From positions 40,452,023 through 40,516,022 of the forward strand of contig OW388296.1 in the NCBI GenBank assembly GCA_936450465.1: 64,000 nt of DNA. Reading direction: 5' to 3'. Origin of the DNA: Gibbula magus. Taxonomy: Eukaryota > Mollusca > Gastropoda > Trochida > Trochidae. Shown piece after piece: positions 46,501-58,500 of the stretch. Position numbers and translations under genes: made by a program. The notes under the pieces were generated by a model. That model was not told the DNA's origin. It saw only the letters and a list, made by a program, of their open reading frames with translations, and searched no databases. Within the stretch, counting starts at the first letter, position 1. Each line of letters begins with the position of its first letter.

Positions 46501-49500
46501 TAACTCAAGGGTTAACACAAGGATTAACACAGGGTTAACACGAGGGTTAACACAGGATTAACACAAAGGTTAATGCAAAGATTAACACAAGGGTTAACAT
46601 AAAGCTTAACACCAGGGTTAACACCAGGGTTAACACAAGGGTTAACACAAGGGTTAACACAAGGGTTAACACAAGGATTAACGCGAGGCATCACACAAGT
46701 TAACTCAATCTAACCACATTCTGAGATCTGAGGATGTTTTGCATAATCACAGAGACCAAGGTGAACTGAAAGTGACATGTATTTGGCAAGAGCAGCCCTC
46801 AACAGGGAAGGGAGGTAACTCTGAACTCACTGATAGAGCCAGTGCTGGAACCCGGTGGCCAGGATCAAGAAGAAAACACAACACTGGAATATCAGCTTCT
46901 GTGGCAGGTTCTGAAACAAAATTAATATTAGTGATGAAACACATAATTGCTTTGTTCATGTGAATTTTGTTTTCTATCCAAAAAGAAATTTCAAACTTGA
47001 TATTTAAAAGTCAAATTAGTCAAATAACATCAATAAACATTCAGACTTGCAAATTTCAAAAGAACTAGCTCAAATCCAATTCAGCAAACTATACTCTAAA
47101 CAATCAAATATACTCTAAACAATCAAATATACTCTGAACAATCAAATTGTTTTAAGACTTTAAAAAATCCACTGGACTAACAGTTTATTTTCTACTACCC
47201 TCGTTTGTTACCAGCTATGGTGTTTATTTCAAACACTGATTTAGATAATGAGTTTAATGCAGTATTGTGAGGTACATAATAATAAACTTACTTGTAATAA
47301 TATCCCAACGACAATCATGTTGAGAGGAATGCGAAAGAAATTCATAATGGTTGCCCTTGCTGGAAAAGAAATTACAGAATTAAGACATGATAAACAAGCA
47401 GTTGTCACTAAGTGACATGATCCCATGCAACAAATTAGTTCTTTAAAATTTAGAAATAATGTCAAGGACACAAAAAATCAACTCGGCCCTTGAGAAGATC
47501 ATGTAAGATTATGATGAAAATCCATCGAACAGTTCTTGAGATATCCCGCTGACAAGCTTAACATGCAAGGTTACATGTCGAAAAACTCAAAAGTTCCACT
47601 GTGACATTGAGAATACTGTCAAGGTCACCAAAATGTAGTCAGCACTTTGGCTTCCCTAGGAGAAACTGTTTGTAAGATATAAGGAGAACCCAGTCAATTT
47701 TAAAGATATCCCGCTGACTATAGGTAAAATGGTAAAGTCTCCTTGTGATCATGGAACGAGGGTCAAGGTCACAAAACTTTGTTGGAACATTATTATGCAA
47801 AATATGAAGAGAATCCAGTGAATAGTGCACATATGTACATGCCAAATAGTAAATACCATATCAACTGCTTCACGCTAAACACGCAGAGTGGGATAATAAA
47901 ATAATGAATAAACCTTATTTTTAATCCATCCACTGATAAAGCACAAAGATTTTAGAATTTGAGATACTTTGATCTGTATTTTTCGAGGTTTCTCAGGCAA
48001 TAGGAAATCAATACTGTTCAACACGTAAGTAATTACTTACTTTCCTCTGGTACATATTTTCCTCTCATTGTTCCGATAGACGGCCAGAAGATACCAACAC
48101 ACATCTCAAACACCAGGAAGCCAATGAAGATTATCAGCTGGTTCTGCAAGAGATTGTAGTCAGTCAGTAAGGCATTGCTTAGAGCCGTTTGAGCATTAGC
48201 CGAGGCAGAAAGTGAAGATAAGAGAAAAGATACAAAATAAATTTTTACACATGGAAGATCCATTTTCCTGGTACTTCAATCTCAGCTAGGGCAATCTGCT
48301 GGCCACGTACTGGAGATCAGGGCCCATATTTTTTAAGCCCACTTAGCGCTATGATAGTTGTAAATCAATGTTAATGTATGGCACTTGCACCTATCTTAGC
48401 GCTAAGAGAGCTTCGAAATACGGGTCCAGGAAAATTGTGATACGTCGTCGATTTCAACAGCGTTTAGTACTATTGAATAAACAGTGGGGGGGGGGGGGGA
48501 ACTAATCAAACTCTGTGGATCCGAGGTCATTTCTCAGTGATTTGTTTAATCCCACCCACTAAAATAATGAAACCATTCCAACATTCCAATTAGCAAAGTT
48601 GGCTATACAGAATTAGCTGAGATGAATAACTTCAGAACATACTCTCGTAATAATTCTGCATCAACAGTCCATGAATAAGATTTATACAAAAACTAACAAT
48701 AGAATAATATTTTATGAAATATAAAGGATATTTGACATCTTCTGATCATAACAGCAATATATTTTGAAGAAGAGAAGAAATACTTACCCCTTGGAATAAG
48801 ATTGGTGTCAATAAACTCAGGGCAGCAATGAAGAGAACAACCCTGGAAAATAAGATTGTATTCAAGGTGAGGTGAGGTGATTAGAGATTTAAAGGGGCAG
48901 TAGCACGTTTTTTTCAAAATTTATTTTTTTCAAATTTCCCATTTATAATGATAGTTTATGTCATTTAAATTAACTTTAGAGGGTAAAACATCTTATTACA
49001 TAAACCAATTATCTGTAGTGGTAAAAACTATGTTGCGTATAAAGCAAAAATTGCTTGGCGGCCATTTTATTGTGAACACAATTTATTATTTTGTATTACA
49101 AAAATGATTCCCATGGCTTTACCGAAGCATGTACACTCATTTTCAACTTTATTTTTCAAAGAGAGAAGGATGTTTTACTATTGGTGAAATTATTTTTCAA
49201 ATACATTTCATCAACTTATTTGAGCGAAAAAACGTGCTACTGCTCCTTTAACGCCGCCTTCAAGAGTATTTCACTTTCATCACGGCTGCTAGTATTATGG
49301 CAGGGAGAAAGCATGCAACATCATGTGGCTATGTATTGCGGTGAAACCTGAGAGCATCGGCTGGAACTAGCGAACCATGGGTGGTACTTCACTGAAATTC
49401 AGTGTAGCATTGCACCCAAACCTCACTGCATTACCAGACAAGGCAAAAGTGAGCGCAGCTCACATACCCCCGCCTGTAGTCTGATCGCCTTCATACAGTA

Positions 49501-52500
49501 TAAATAAATTGGAAAATATATTCTAGTCAATCATGTCAATGAATAACAATAATTGTTTTTAATGAAAATATTTTTAAACATATTGGAAATGTGGATTTTA
49601 AACCAATGAAAGACACAACAATATCATGAAGGTAGGCAACATCCTTATTTAAGTTTTCAAGTTATATAGTTTTTTAAGTGATGCTCACAAATTGAACGAA
49701 CCTGTAGAGGTTCTAGATTATTTGAGTAATATCTTTCGTAAGGTACCTTTGCAAATCAATCTCCAATTGAAAATAACACGATAGTTGTAAATATTTTAAA
49801 TAAAAAACCTATCTGACGACGAACCATACCGGCTCAGCGGATCACTCGCCCCTTATGCAACAGCAAGGGAAGGGACGTAACTCGTGATGGCTTACCCAAA
49901 CCGCTTCACTTTCAAACAATCTAGAGATTTAGACAGAATGAAAGGGGTGGGATACAATAGAACGGGAGGTGTACCTTACGGAAGATATTACTCAAATAAT
50001 ACTCAAGAGCGCCCCGTCGACAGGGATATGAAACGCTGATATAGCTGTTGAATACCCTCTGACTGTAGAGGCGGCAAGGCCAGCCTCAAGTCGTGACTGA
50101 AGGAACTCAAGCACAGTGACTAGAGTCGTAGAAAAGGGATCGAGATCCCCTCTATCTACACACCAGCGCGCGTAGCAGGCCCATCTATCCTCATACTGTA
50201 CGTTTGTCGAATCCCTCCTCGAAGCCAGAATTGTGTTTGCAACTGGTGCAGGAATTCCGCTCTCCTGGAGGCAATTCCGGACAAAGGCCAAGCCACCCAC
50301 TGTATCCTGGGATTCGGGTGGGGCTGGCCGTCCTGAGACAGTAGACCTGGACGACACGGTAAAAGCACGGGTGGTTGTACTAACCCTCCGAGAAGAACCG
50401 GGAACCAAATCTGCGACGTCCACAGAGGTGCTAGAAGCACTAGTAGCCGTGCAGGTTGCAGATACAGATGTAACAACACCTTGTGTATCAGAGGCACTGG
50501 TGGGAAAGCCCACAGGACTCTGTCCTTCCAGTCTATCTGGAAAGCATCGGCCGCCACCGCCCTTGGATCGGGGACGCGCGAGCAGAACACCGGAATCTGA
50601 TTCGTCACTCCAGTGGCAAACAGATCCACCTGGAACGACCCGTACAACTGGGAGATAATCCCGAATATCTCCCGATCGAGCATCCACTCGTGTAGGGCTA
50701 GGATTCGGCGGGACAACGCATCTGCTCTGATGTTGTCCACCCCCGGGAGATAGACTGGGATAACCAGTATGTTGTACTGGTCGCACCACAGTAGGAACTA
50801 CCAAGCTTCCTGAAGCAGCGACGGGAAAACTGTGCCCCCCTGCTTCTTTATGTATGCCATGGCGGTCTGATTGTCTATCTCGAGACGGACGACCTGACCC
50901 CTGACCTGAGGCAGGAAGCGCTGAAACACCATTCTGACTGCTCTCAATTCCAGCACATTTATGTGCAAGGAGGTCTCCTGCTCGGTCCAGAGACCCGAAG
51001 CAGTGAGCTCGTTCGATACTCCTCCCCACCCCGCGAGTGAGGCGTCTGTTTGGACTGTGAGAGAAGGGGTAGGAGTCTCCAGGGGAAAGCCCCTTGTGAG
51101 ATTCCCGACCTCTGTCCACCACTGAAGGTGGGGTGTCAGCCACTGTGGAGTGACAAGAACTGACTCGTAACTCTCTGCATGAGTCCAGAGACTCGCCAGG
51201 GCTTGCTTAACGGGTCTCATTCTCAGACGAGCCCGCCAGACAACATCTAGGGTCGCCGCCATAATCCCCAACAACTGTAGCCACTGACGTGCTGACAGTT
51301 TGGGTCTCTCGAGAAACTGAAGAGCAGCTCTCTGAATATTGGCGATGCGATGCTGAGCCAGGGAGACAATCCCCTGCACCGTGTTGAACAAGATCCTGCG
51401 AAGGGGACAGTTCTGACTTCTTGAGATTGATAACCCAGCCAAGCCTGATCAGCGTATCCAGTATGAAGCGAGTAACTTCCTGGTTGAGCGCCTGAGACAA
51501 CGCTCTGATCAGCCAGTCGTCCAGGTACGGGTGGCAAAACCTGCCCTGTGCCCTGGCAACCTGTGCTGGGATCAACATCAGTTTGGTGAATACCCTCGGC
51601 GCCGTAGAGATGCCAAAGGGAACCACTTGAAACTGGTAACATTTCCCGTCGAAGGAGAACCTGAGGAACTTCCTGAACTCGGGGTGCATAGGAACGTGCA
51701 GATATGCGTCCTTTAGGTCTATCGAAGATAGCCACTCCCCTGTTCTCACAGATGAGATTACTGCAGTGTCTCCATCTTGAACGACGGTACTACAATCAAC
51801 TTGTTCAAGAATGACAGGTTGAGAATGGGCCTGAATCCCCCGTCCTTCTTGGTTACAATGAAGTACGTCGAGTAATAACCCGCGTTTTCCTGACCCTTCG
51901 GGACTACCTCGATAGCCGATTTGTCCAGCAAGGCTAGGAGCTCGGTTCGAAGTATGCTGGCCTTCTCCTGAGATGCCGGCACCGGAGTATGTCTGACACC
52001 CGAGAAGGAGGGGGGGCCATGCTTCCACTAAGGGAGATGGCCATCCCTGAGCGTGGACAGTACCCAGGGATTGGACGTAGCCTTCTCCCACTCGTGAAGA
52101 AACAGACTCAGTCGGCCACCAACAGGGATATGCGGCAAAAGGCAGTGAGTACCGACCCCTGACAGTGTCTCTACTGCAGGGAGCGGGACCACCTGGGGCA
52201 CCCACGGAAACTGACGGCCTATTGGGAAGTCTTCTGCTTCCCCCTGGCGGCCCGAAACTGCGAGTTTTTTCCCCTGCCTTTGTTGCCCTTCTTGCTTTTG
52301 CTCTGCTGAAACATGGGCGTCTTCCATGATTCAGTGTTCTGAGCCGGCGCATCAGAGTAAGCATTGGCAAGGACAGAGGGGCGTTTTTTGGACGACTTAG
52401 GTTGCTTTTCATACAAGGTTTTGGTTTCCTCGATGAAAGCCACTGCGTCAGCCGCCTCCTTCACTACCTGCTTCGCGTTCGGGAAGAGGGAGCCCTCCAT

Positions 52501-55500
52501 CCTGAACGGAAGTGCTAGTAGTGCCGTTTGGGTGTCGGCCGGATATTTCGAGCACGACAGCCAAAGCCTGCGCAGGCCCATAACTGCCACATGGCCTGGG
52601 AGGCACAGCTCCTGCTGCTGTCCCTCGCCAGGAAACCATGGATTTCCGTCAGCTGCGCCGGGAGTGAGGGCTGAGAGCTCACACTCGAAACCGGACCAGT
52701 CAGCTTCCCCTGCATCGTAGCAAGGTAGGCTGACTGTACGGCCAGTCTCAGCTGTTGGGCTGCATTCCGATACTGCTCCTCAAAGGAACGGTAAACAGCC
52801 TTAAGCGTGAGACCGGACATCCGGAAAGGCGGCAGCCGCCGGCCCTTCTTGGACTGAGCCAAGGTGGGGTTAGACCCCGCAAGGGTGACGGAAGCATACA
52901 CACACTCGTCCACCTCTGGAACACCAAAGAAATCCTCCTCCCCCATAGGGTACTTCTTAATCAGTTCGGGTAAATCGAACATGGTACGAGTACCCGACAG
53001 GAGAGGATCGATCATTTCGGCGACCAGATACGGCAGTACGCGGAGCCGAATCTGAGACGTCTTCGCTGCAGCGAAGGCGTCACCCGGAAGGCGGAACTCA
53101 GACGAGTCCGACGACTCGACAGGGAGGACTGTTTGCGGGATAGCATGTGCAAGCTTCTTCCGAAACTCCTTCATGGATTTGGCAAACGTGGGAGCTTCGT
53201 CGTAATCGACCTCCATGTCGTCCCAATCCGAAGACTCGACATCCTCGAGAATTGGATCCTGATCAACAGGAGGAGTCGCCTGGCGCTCCACAATGTTTGC
53301 CCCATCCACACCCTGTCCGGTCACCGGACCCCGGTTCCGAGACTCGACCGAAGGGGGCACCTGAGTGACATTCGGTAAGCTCTTGGGCGTGACCAGGGGC
53401 TGAGTGACGACGGGCTCGAGGCCCGGAATCAACAGCGGCCCCTGGGCCAGGGTACTCGAAGGCAACAGGACAGTTCCTGCGACTTGAGTACCGAGGTCAG
53501 AACTCGTGGACCGGGCTAGGCCTGGCCGGAGAACTGCCTCTGGGTAGAATATCCTCCCTCGGCCCCTGCCGAGTTCGGAATAAACCCCCTGTGATTGTAC
53601 GAGACCTCGGCCAGAGCCTGGCTCGATACGCACACCCGCAGAAGGCAAGGTGACAGCCTGAACCTCCTGTCGATGACCAAACTCCTCTCGGAGCCCGTCA
53701 ATCGACTGTCGGAACATGCTAGTCATCGAATCCATCTGCCCTGCAAGCAATTGTTGTAAAACATGCATGGTAACATTGTTATCAGTGCAGGTGTTTGTGT
53801 TGGTGTTGGTGCTGGTGCAACCCTGGGGTCAGAGGTCTTCTGCCGCTTCCCAACCTCTGCATTAGAGGAAGAGTTTGACGGTTTCGAAGACTCTTTACCC
53901 TTCGACTTACTCTTGGAAGGTGGGATAAGCCCCGCAAAATCCTGCCCCTGCTCCAGAGCCTGTCTGAAAAACACGAAGTCTTTCTTCCTGGTCTTCTGTG
54001 TTTTCGGCGAGAAGCCCAGCCAAATAGGACAGGCATCCTCGTCATACGGAGACTGGGCGAGGCATTGCAGACACCATTTGTGTGAGTCTGCCGGGGGTAG
54101 TGAAGAATCGCACCCCTCACAGAAAGTGAGTGTCTGTAAAACAGACACACAGTATCGTAGAGGGGTGTGTGTGTGCATATATATACATGTGTAAAATTGA
54201 ATGATTGAAAATATGAATAACCAATCGCAAAGGCGTAAAGAAAAAACTAAACGGCCGCGAAAATAGGATATATATATAAAATTAATTATATATATAAAAA
54301 AATATACAGAAAGGTGTAAGCTAAACCTCACCCTCAGCTGTAAAGAGGTTGAAGAAACACAATAATTTTTCCGAAGTAAAGTATATGGACAACGGAGAAA
54401 AAATCATGTAAGCAACAAGCATAACATACATAAAAGCAAATATATATATAATATAATGCGAAACGTGGAAAGAAATTACGGCGATATTGAAACCATGACC
54501 AGTGCAAGTCTAGCTTGCCACGTGAATATCGACCGCATGGTTAACACACGAGGTGTGAAAAAACCGATAATTACAACATGTGAGATAAAAAATAAATGCG
54601 GTAATACAACGCCTTTGCAAGATAAGTAAATTTACCACACATACATTCTCTTTCTCTGTCATTTTCTTAGCCAAACTTTTGGAGAACTCTCTCGAAGAAA
54701 CATGTTACTCGTAACGACGATAGTTTGAAAGTGAAGCGGTTTGGGTAAGCCATCACGAGTTACGTCCCTTCCCTTGCTGTTGCATAAGGGGAGAGTGATC
54801 GGCTGAGCTGGTATGGTTCGCCGTCAGATAGGTTTTTTATTTTAAATATTTACAACTATTGTGTTATTTTCAATTGGAGATTGATTTGCAAAGGTACCTT
54901 ACGGAAGATATTACGAAAAATAATGACAAAATTTAAAAAATTATTTGGACCTTGGGACCCCTTAAGGACACAATAGCTTCATAAAGGTTACTTCCACACC
55001 AAATTTGAAGTTTCCAAGTCAATTAGTTTTTGAGATATTCTCCGGAAACGAGACAAAGTCCAAAATTTCAACTGTTTTTGGTCAAAATTTCAAAAATGAT
55101 TTAAACCTTGGAGTTGAGACCCCTAAAAGGCACAACAGAACTATATGGGTTACTTCCATAACAAATTTGAAGTTTCCAAGTCAAATAGTTTTTGAGATAT
55201 GCTCCGTAACAATTTCTGACGGACGCATGGACGGACACGCGAAGTATATATATACCCCAGACTACGTTATTGCGGGGGTATAACAATTCTCTATTGCAGA
55301 CAAAGTTGCCCTGCCGCTGGCGGGATTCGAACAACAAACTTCTTGATCCGAAGCTAAACACGGTAACCACTGCGTTGTATTTTAGGTAATATTGTTAAAA
55401 TCTAAATATTTTAGATATTTAAAAATACTTACCCTACTTTTACTAGTGCATATTACCTATATGATCCGATGAAGGATTGAAAACGTGACTGAGACAGGAT

Positions 55501-58500
55501 CCTAACGTAACTGTAGTGAAGTGTAGACAGACTGGCTCTAGGGCACGTCACTACCCGGAAGTGTAGTGCAATCCACACATAGCTGCGCGCGCAGTGATAT
55601 GAAACCCTCACATTTCCTAGAGTCAGTCCGAGCGAGGTCCTAAATGCGGGGAGGTAGTTGATCCAACGATGGGTGGGTATAAACCCTAAAAGTAGGGTAA
55701 GTATTTTTAAATATCTAAAATATTTAGATTTTAACAAATTTTTAATACTTACCCTACTTTTACTAGTGCATGTTGATTCGACAGTCGGACGGAGGGAAAG
55801 GACCCACAGCGAGGACCTCCACAGCACTAGCAAGAGTAGGACGTGACAACTGAGCGGAAACCTACAAACAGGAAACCCAAATCAGTATATGAAACCACTA
55901 AAAGGATTGAAAGGAGAGATCTCGACGAACCGAGAAATAGTCCTAAAATCCACAAAAACCAGGTCTCACCTAAGACGAAGCGGGCAAGGTGAGTTGCTGA
56001 GCCACTACGAGAGGTCCAAAAGATTGGAGTCCTTGTACGTCTTCCACGGAGACATCTCTCAAATAGTGACTGGCAAACACAGTGTTGGATTTCCAGAAAC
56101 AACCCTTCATGATGTCTGGCACCGAGCAGTTCCTGTGAAGAGCCATAGTAGAAGCCAAGGCCCGAATCTCATGAGGGTTATTTGCGGAGGGGTGAGGTAT
56201 TCCTGCTGCATCATAAGCTGCCAAGATGGATGTTCGCAACCATAGAGCCAGCGTGTTCCGGTTTACCTCACCCTTAGCTGCAGAAGAAAAGGGAATGAAC
56301 AATCTCTTTCGCCCAGCCCTCTTGTCCGTGGACCGGGAGATGTATTCCTTCAAGGCACGGACTGGGCACAAAGAGAGTTCTTCAGACTCCGATTCATCCA
56401 CAATTAAAGACAACGGCGGAATAACAAAAGATCTGTCAGGTTGACCAGGCAGTTGATTTTTCGCTACAAAATCCCACAACAGACCCAGATGCACTGAACC
56501 ATTGCGCCGTTGCTCGAACCGAACCCTCGTAACGTCGATAGCATGTAATTCACTTACTCTGGCAGCCGTTGCCAAAGAAAGTAAGAACGCCGTCTTCCTG
56601 GAGAGGTTCTCAAAAGAAGCCTCCGACAGAGGTTCATATGGAGCTCCACGAATGTGCTTCAAAACCAGGTTCAGATCCCAAGCTGGAGGACGAAACTTGA
56701 CTTTTTGGTCTTCCAGCTTAAAAGACTTCAGCATGGCTATTAGTTCCGGGATTTTCGAGATCTTCCTGTCTGTTTTAACAGCGAGAACTGAATTGAGGGC
56801 CGAGAGATAGGTAGAAATTGTTCCACCCTTAAGGTGCCTCTTCGAGCGGAGATGGAACAAGAAATCTGCCAGGAACTGTGGTGAGGCTGACAACGGGTCT
56901 TGCTTGTGGGATCTACAAAAGTTCTCAAAAGACAACCATTTATCATCATAAAGGGCTCTAGTCGAAGGCCGGTGTGCTCCAGTAATGGCGCTGGCCACCG
57001 ATGCCGAATATCCCTTATCTCTTAAAGTCTTCTGCAAATGGTCCAAACGCACAGATGAAACCGCTGTGGATCTGGATGCACCTGCCGACTGTGAGGATGT
57101 AGAAGGAGGTTTGACCACGGGGGCAATGGGTTTGGTTCTCCTTCCGCTAGAAGACGCAGTTCTGGAAACCAAGTTCTGGCCGGCCAAAAGGGCGCGACCA
57201 AAAGCAGATTCATCAACTTGGTCTCCCTGATCTTGGCCAGAACCTTTGGTAGCAGAACTGGAGGAGGGAACGCGAACGCATCTAGACCGTCCCAAGACAG
57301 GGACAAGGCGTCCACTGCCCACGCCATCGGGTCTGGAAGGGGAGAGACGTAAGTTGGCAACTGGTTGTTGAACCTTGTGGCGAACAGGTCCAGCAGAGGC
57401 CGATGGTGTAACTGACAAATCAGGGAGAAAGCTTCCGGGTTGAGCATCCACTCTGTTGGCGATGGCTTGTCTGGTCTGGACAGAGCGTCTGCCAATATAT
57501 TCCTGCAACCCGGAATGTGACGAGCCCTGATCAGAATGTTGTTGGTGTCTGACAACTCGAACAGTTGGAATGTCTGTTTCAATAACTGGCGCGACCGAGT
57601 CGTCCCCTGGAAATTGATCAAGTAAACCACTGTCGAGTTGTCTGACGCTATTCGAACCCGAGAGCCTCTGAGGATTTCGACCCAGTGCTCGATGGCCAAG
57701 ATGACTGCCTGTAACTCGAGGTTGTTGCTGTGCCAACCGGTCTGATGTTCTGCCCACAACCCTGCTGCCGTGCGTTGTCCCAGGTGGGCTCCCCATCCTT
57801 GATGTGAAGCGTCCACGAACAACTCGTGGTGATGACTGAACTCTGTCAAAGAGACTCCTTCGCAAACGTTCAATGGGATCGTCCACCACCTGAGGTACCG
57901 GTGCAAATGCAGTGGAAGCCGCACGCTTTCCCTGGGATCGTCCTCCTGACAAAACGGAATGAGGAAGACTTGAAGAGGGCGTGCCATGAGACGGCCTCTG
58001 AGAGTGAGAGCCTGAGCTGAAGTCAACAGGCCAAGAAGTGACTGCCACTGGCGAACTGACAAGGCCTGATGAAGACCCCGTAAGGCTAGCCGTTCTATCT
58101 TCTCCCACCTGTCTGGAGGTACTCGGAGAAGATCTAAGTTGGTTAAAAACAGACCTCCTATAAACGTCAGCTGCTGGGATGGGACTAGTTGCGATTTCTC
58201 TGTATTGACGAGCCATCCCAACTGTCGCAGCAGGTCCAAGGCAAATAGGGTCTGTTTGTGTAGCACTGTTGAGTCCCCGTGGCTCATCAGGCAATCGTCT
58301 ATGTAGGGGTCGAACTCTATCCCCCGAAGATGGAGAAACCTGGCTATTGGAGACGTAATGCGAGTGAAAAGCCACGGGGCCGTAGATATTCCAAACGGGA
58401 GAACCTTCCATTGGTAATGTACCCCTTGGAAGAGGAATCTGAGGTACTTCCGATGATGTTTGAAAACTGGTACATGGAGGTAAGCATCCTGTAGATCTAA

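Larger units (their letters stand above)
34581..46830 (-). other. MFSD5: Last MFSD5 intron (12.25 kb)
   Basis: It is dominated by the 38-bp minisatellite (35566-43888). It also holds a degraded repeat at about 35400-35520, a 9-bp hairpin (44209-44238), a MITE (45242-45550) and a telomere-like 12-bp repeat (46473-46703). No further exon is seen at 43900-46830. Confidence 0.65.
48144..48787 (-). other. MFSD5: MFSD5 intron with foldback copy 2
   Basis: It holds the GGGTCC foldback at 48320-48428 and a run of 14 G at 48486-48499. No other element is seen. The in-frame sequence reading upstream of 48143 is interrupted by the strong CTTGCAG acceptor and is treated as intron. Confidence 0.6.
49717..54924 (-). 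mobile_element. Damaged DIRS-type retrotransposon (element 1)
   Basis: Inverted terminal repeats of about 195 bp (49727-49922 and 54725-54924) enclose - strand remnants in DIRS order: Gag, RT-RNase H, methyltransferase-like region, and the N-terminal part of a tyrosine recombinase. Shared ITR words include GGTTTGGGTAAGCCATCACG and CAATTGGAGATTGATTTGCA. A 30-bp piece of the left end (49717-49746) recurs inverted at 49971-50000. The recombinase catalytic half is deleted at that point. There are several frameshifts and a stop. DIRS elements normally integrate as circles using a tyrosine recombinase, without target duplication. Confidence 0.88.

Noticed and set aside
46827..46910. Terminal MFSD5 exon ending at TGA 46827
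   Set aside because: Kept only as an alternative: GTGAGT at 46830-46825 is a consensus donor and the exon at 34580 completes the codon in phase.
48041..48263. First exon of the MFSD5-like gene with ATG at 48263 and signal-peptide-like start
   Set aside because: A strong CTTGCAG acceptor at 48144, exact phase with the exon at 48842-48788, and homology to the middle of MFSD5 show that the sequence before 48143 is intron.
49091..49351. 86-codon frame on the + strand
   Set aside because: It lies in MITE family B; a related reading occurs in the inverted copy at 6739-7029 only because the DNA is repeated.
50233..50658. + strand frames within the DIRS elements (for example 141 codons here, 143 at 53763, 152 at 59646)
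   Set aside because: They are antisense shadows of the - strand Gag, RT and recombinase genes.
55308..55376. Functional tRNA gene
   Set aside because: A and B boxes are present, but no closed acceptor stem or clear anticodon loop could be drawn.
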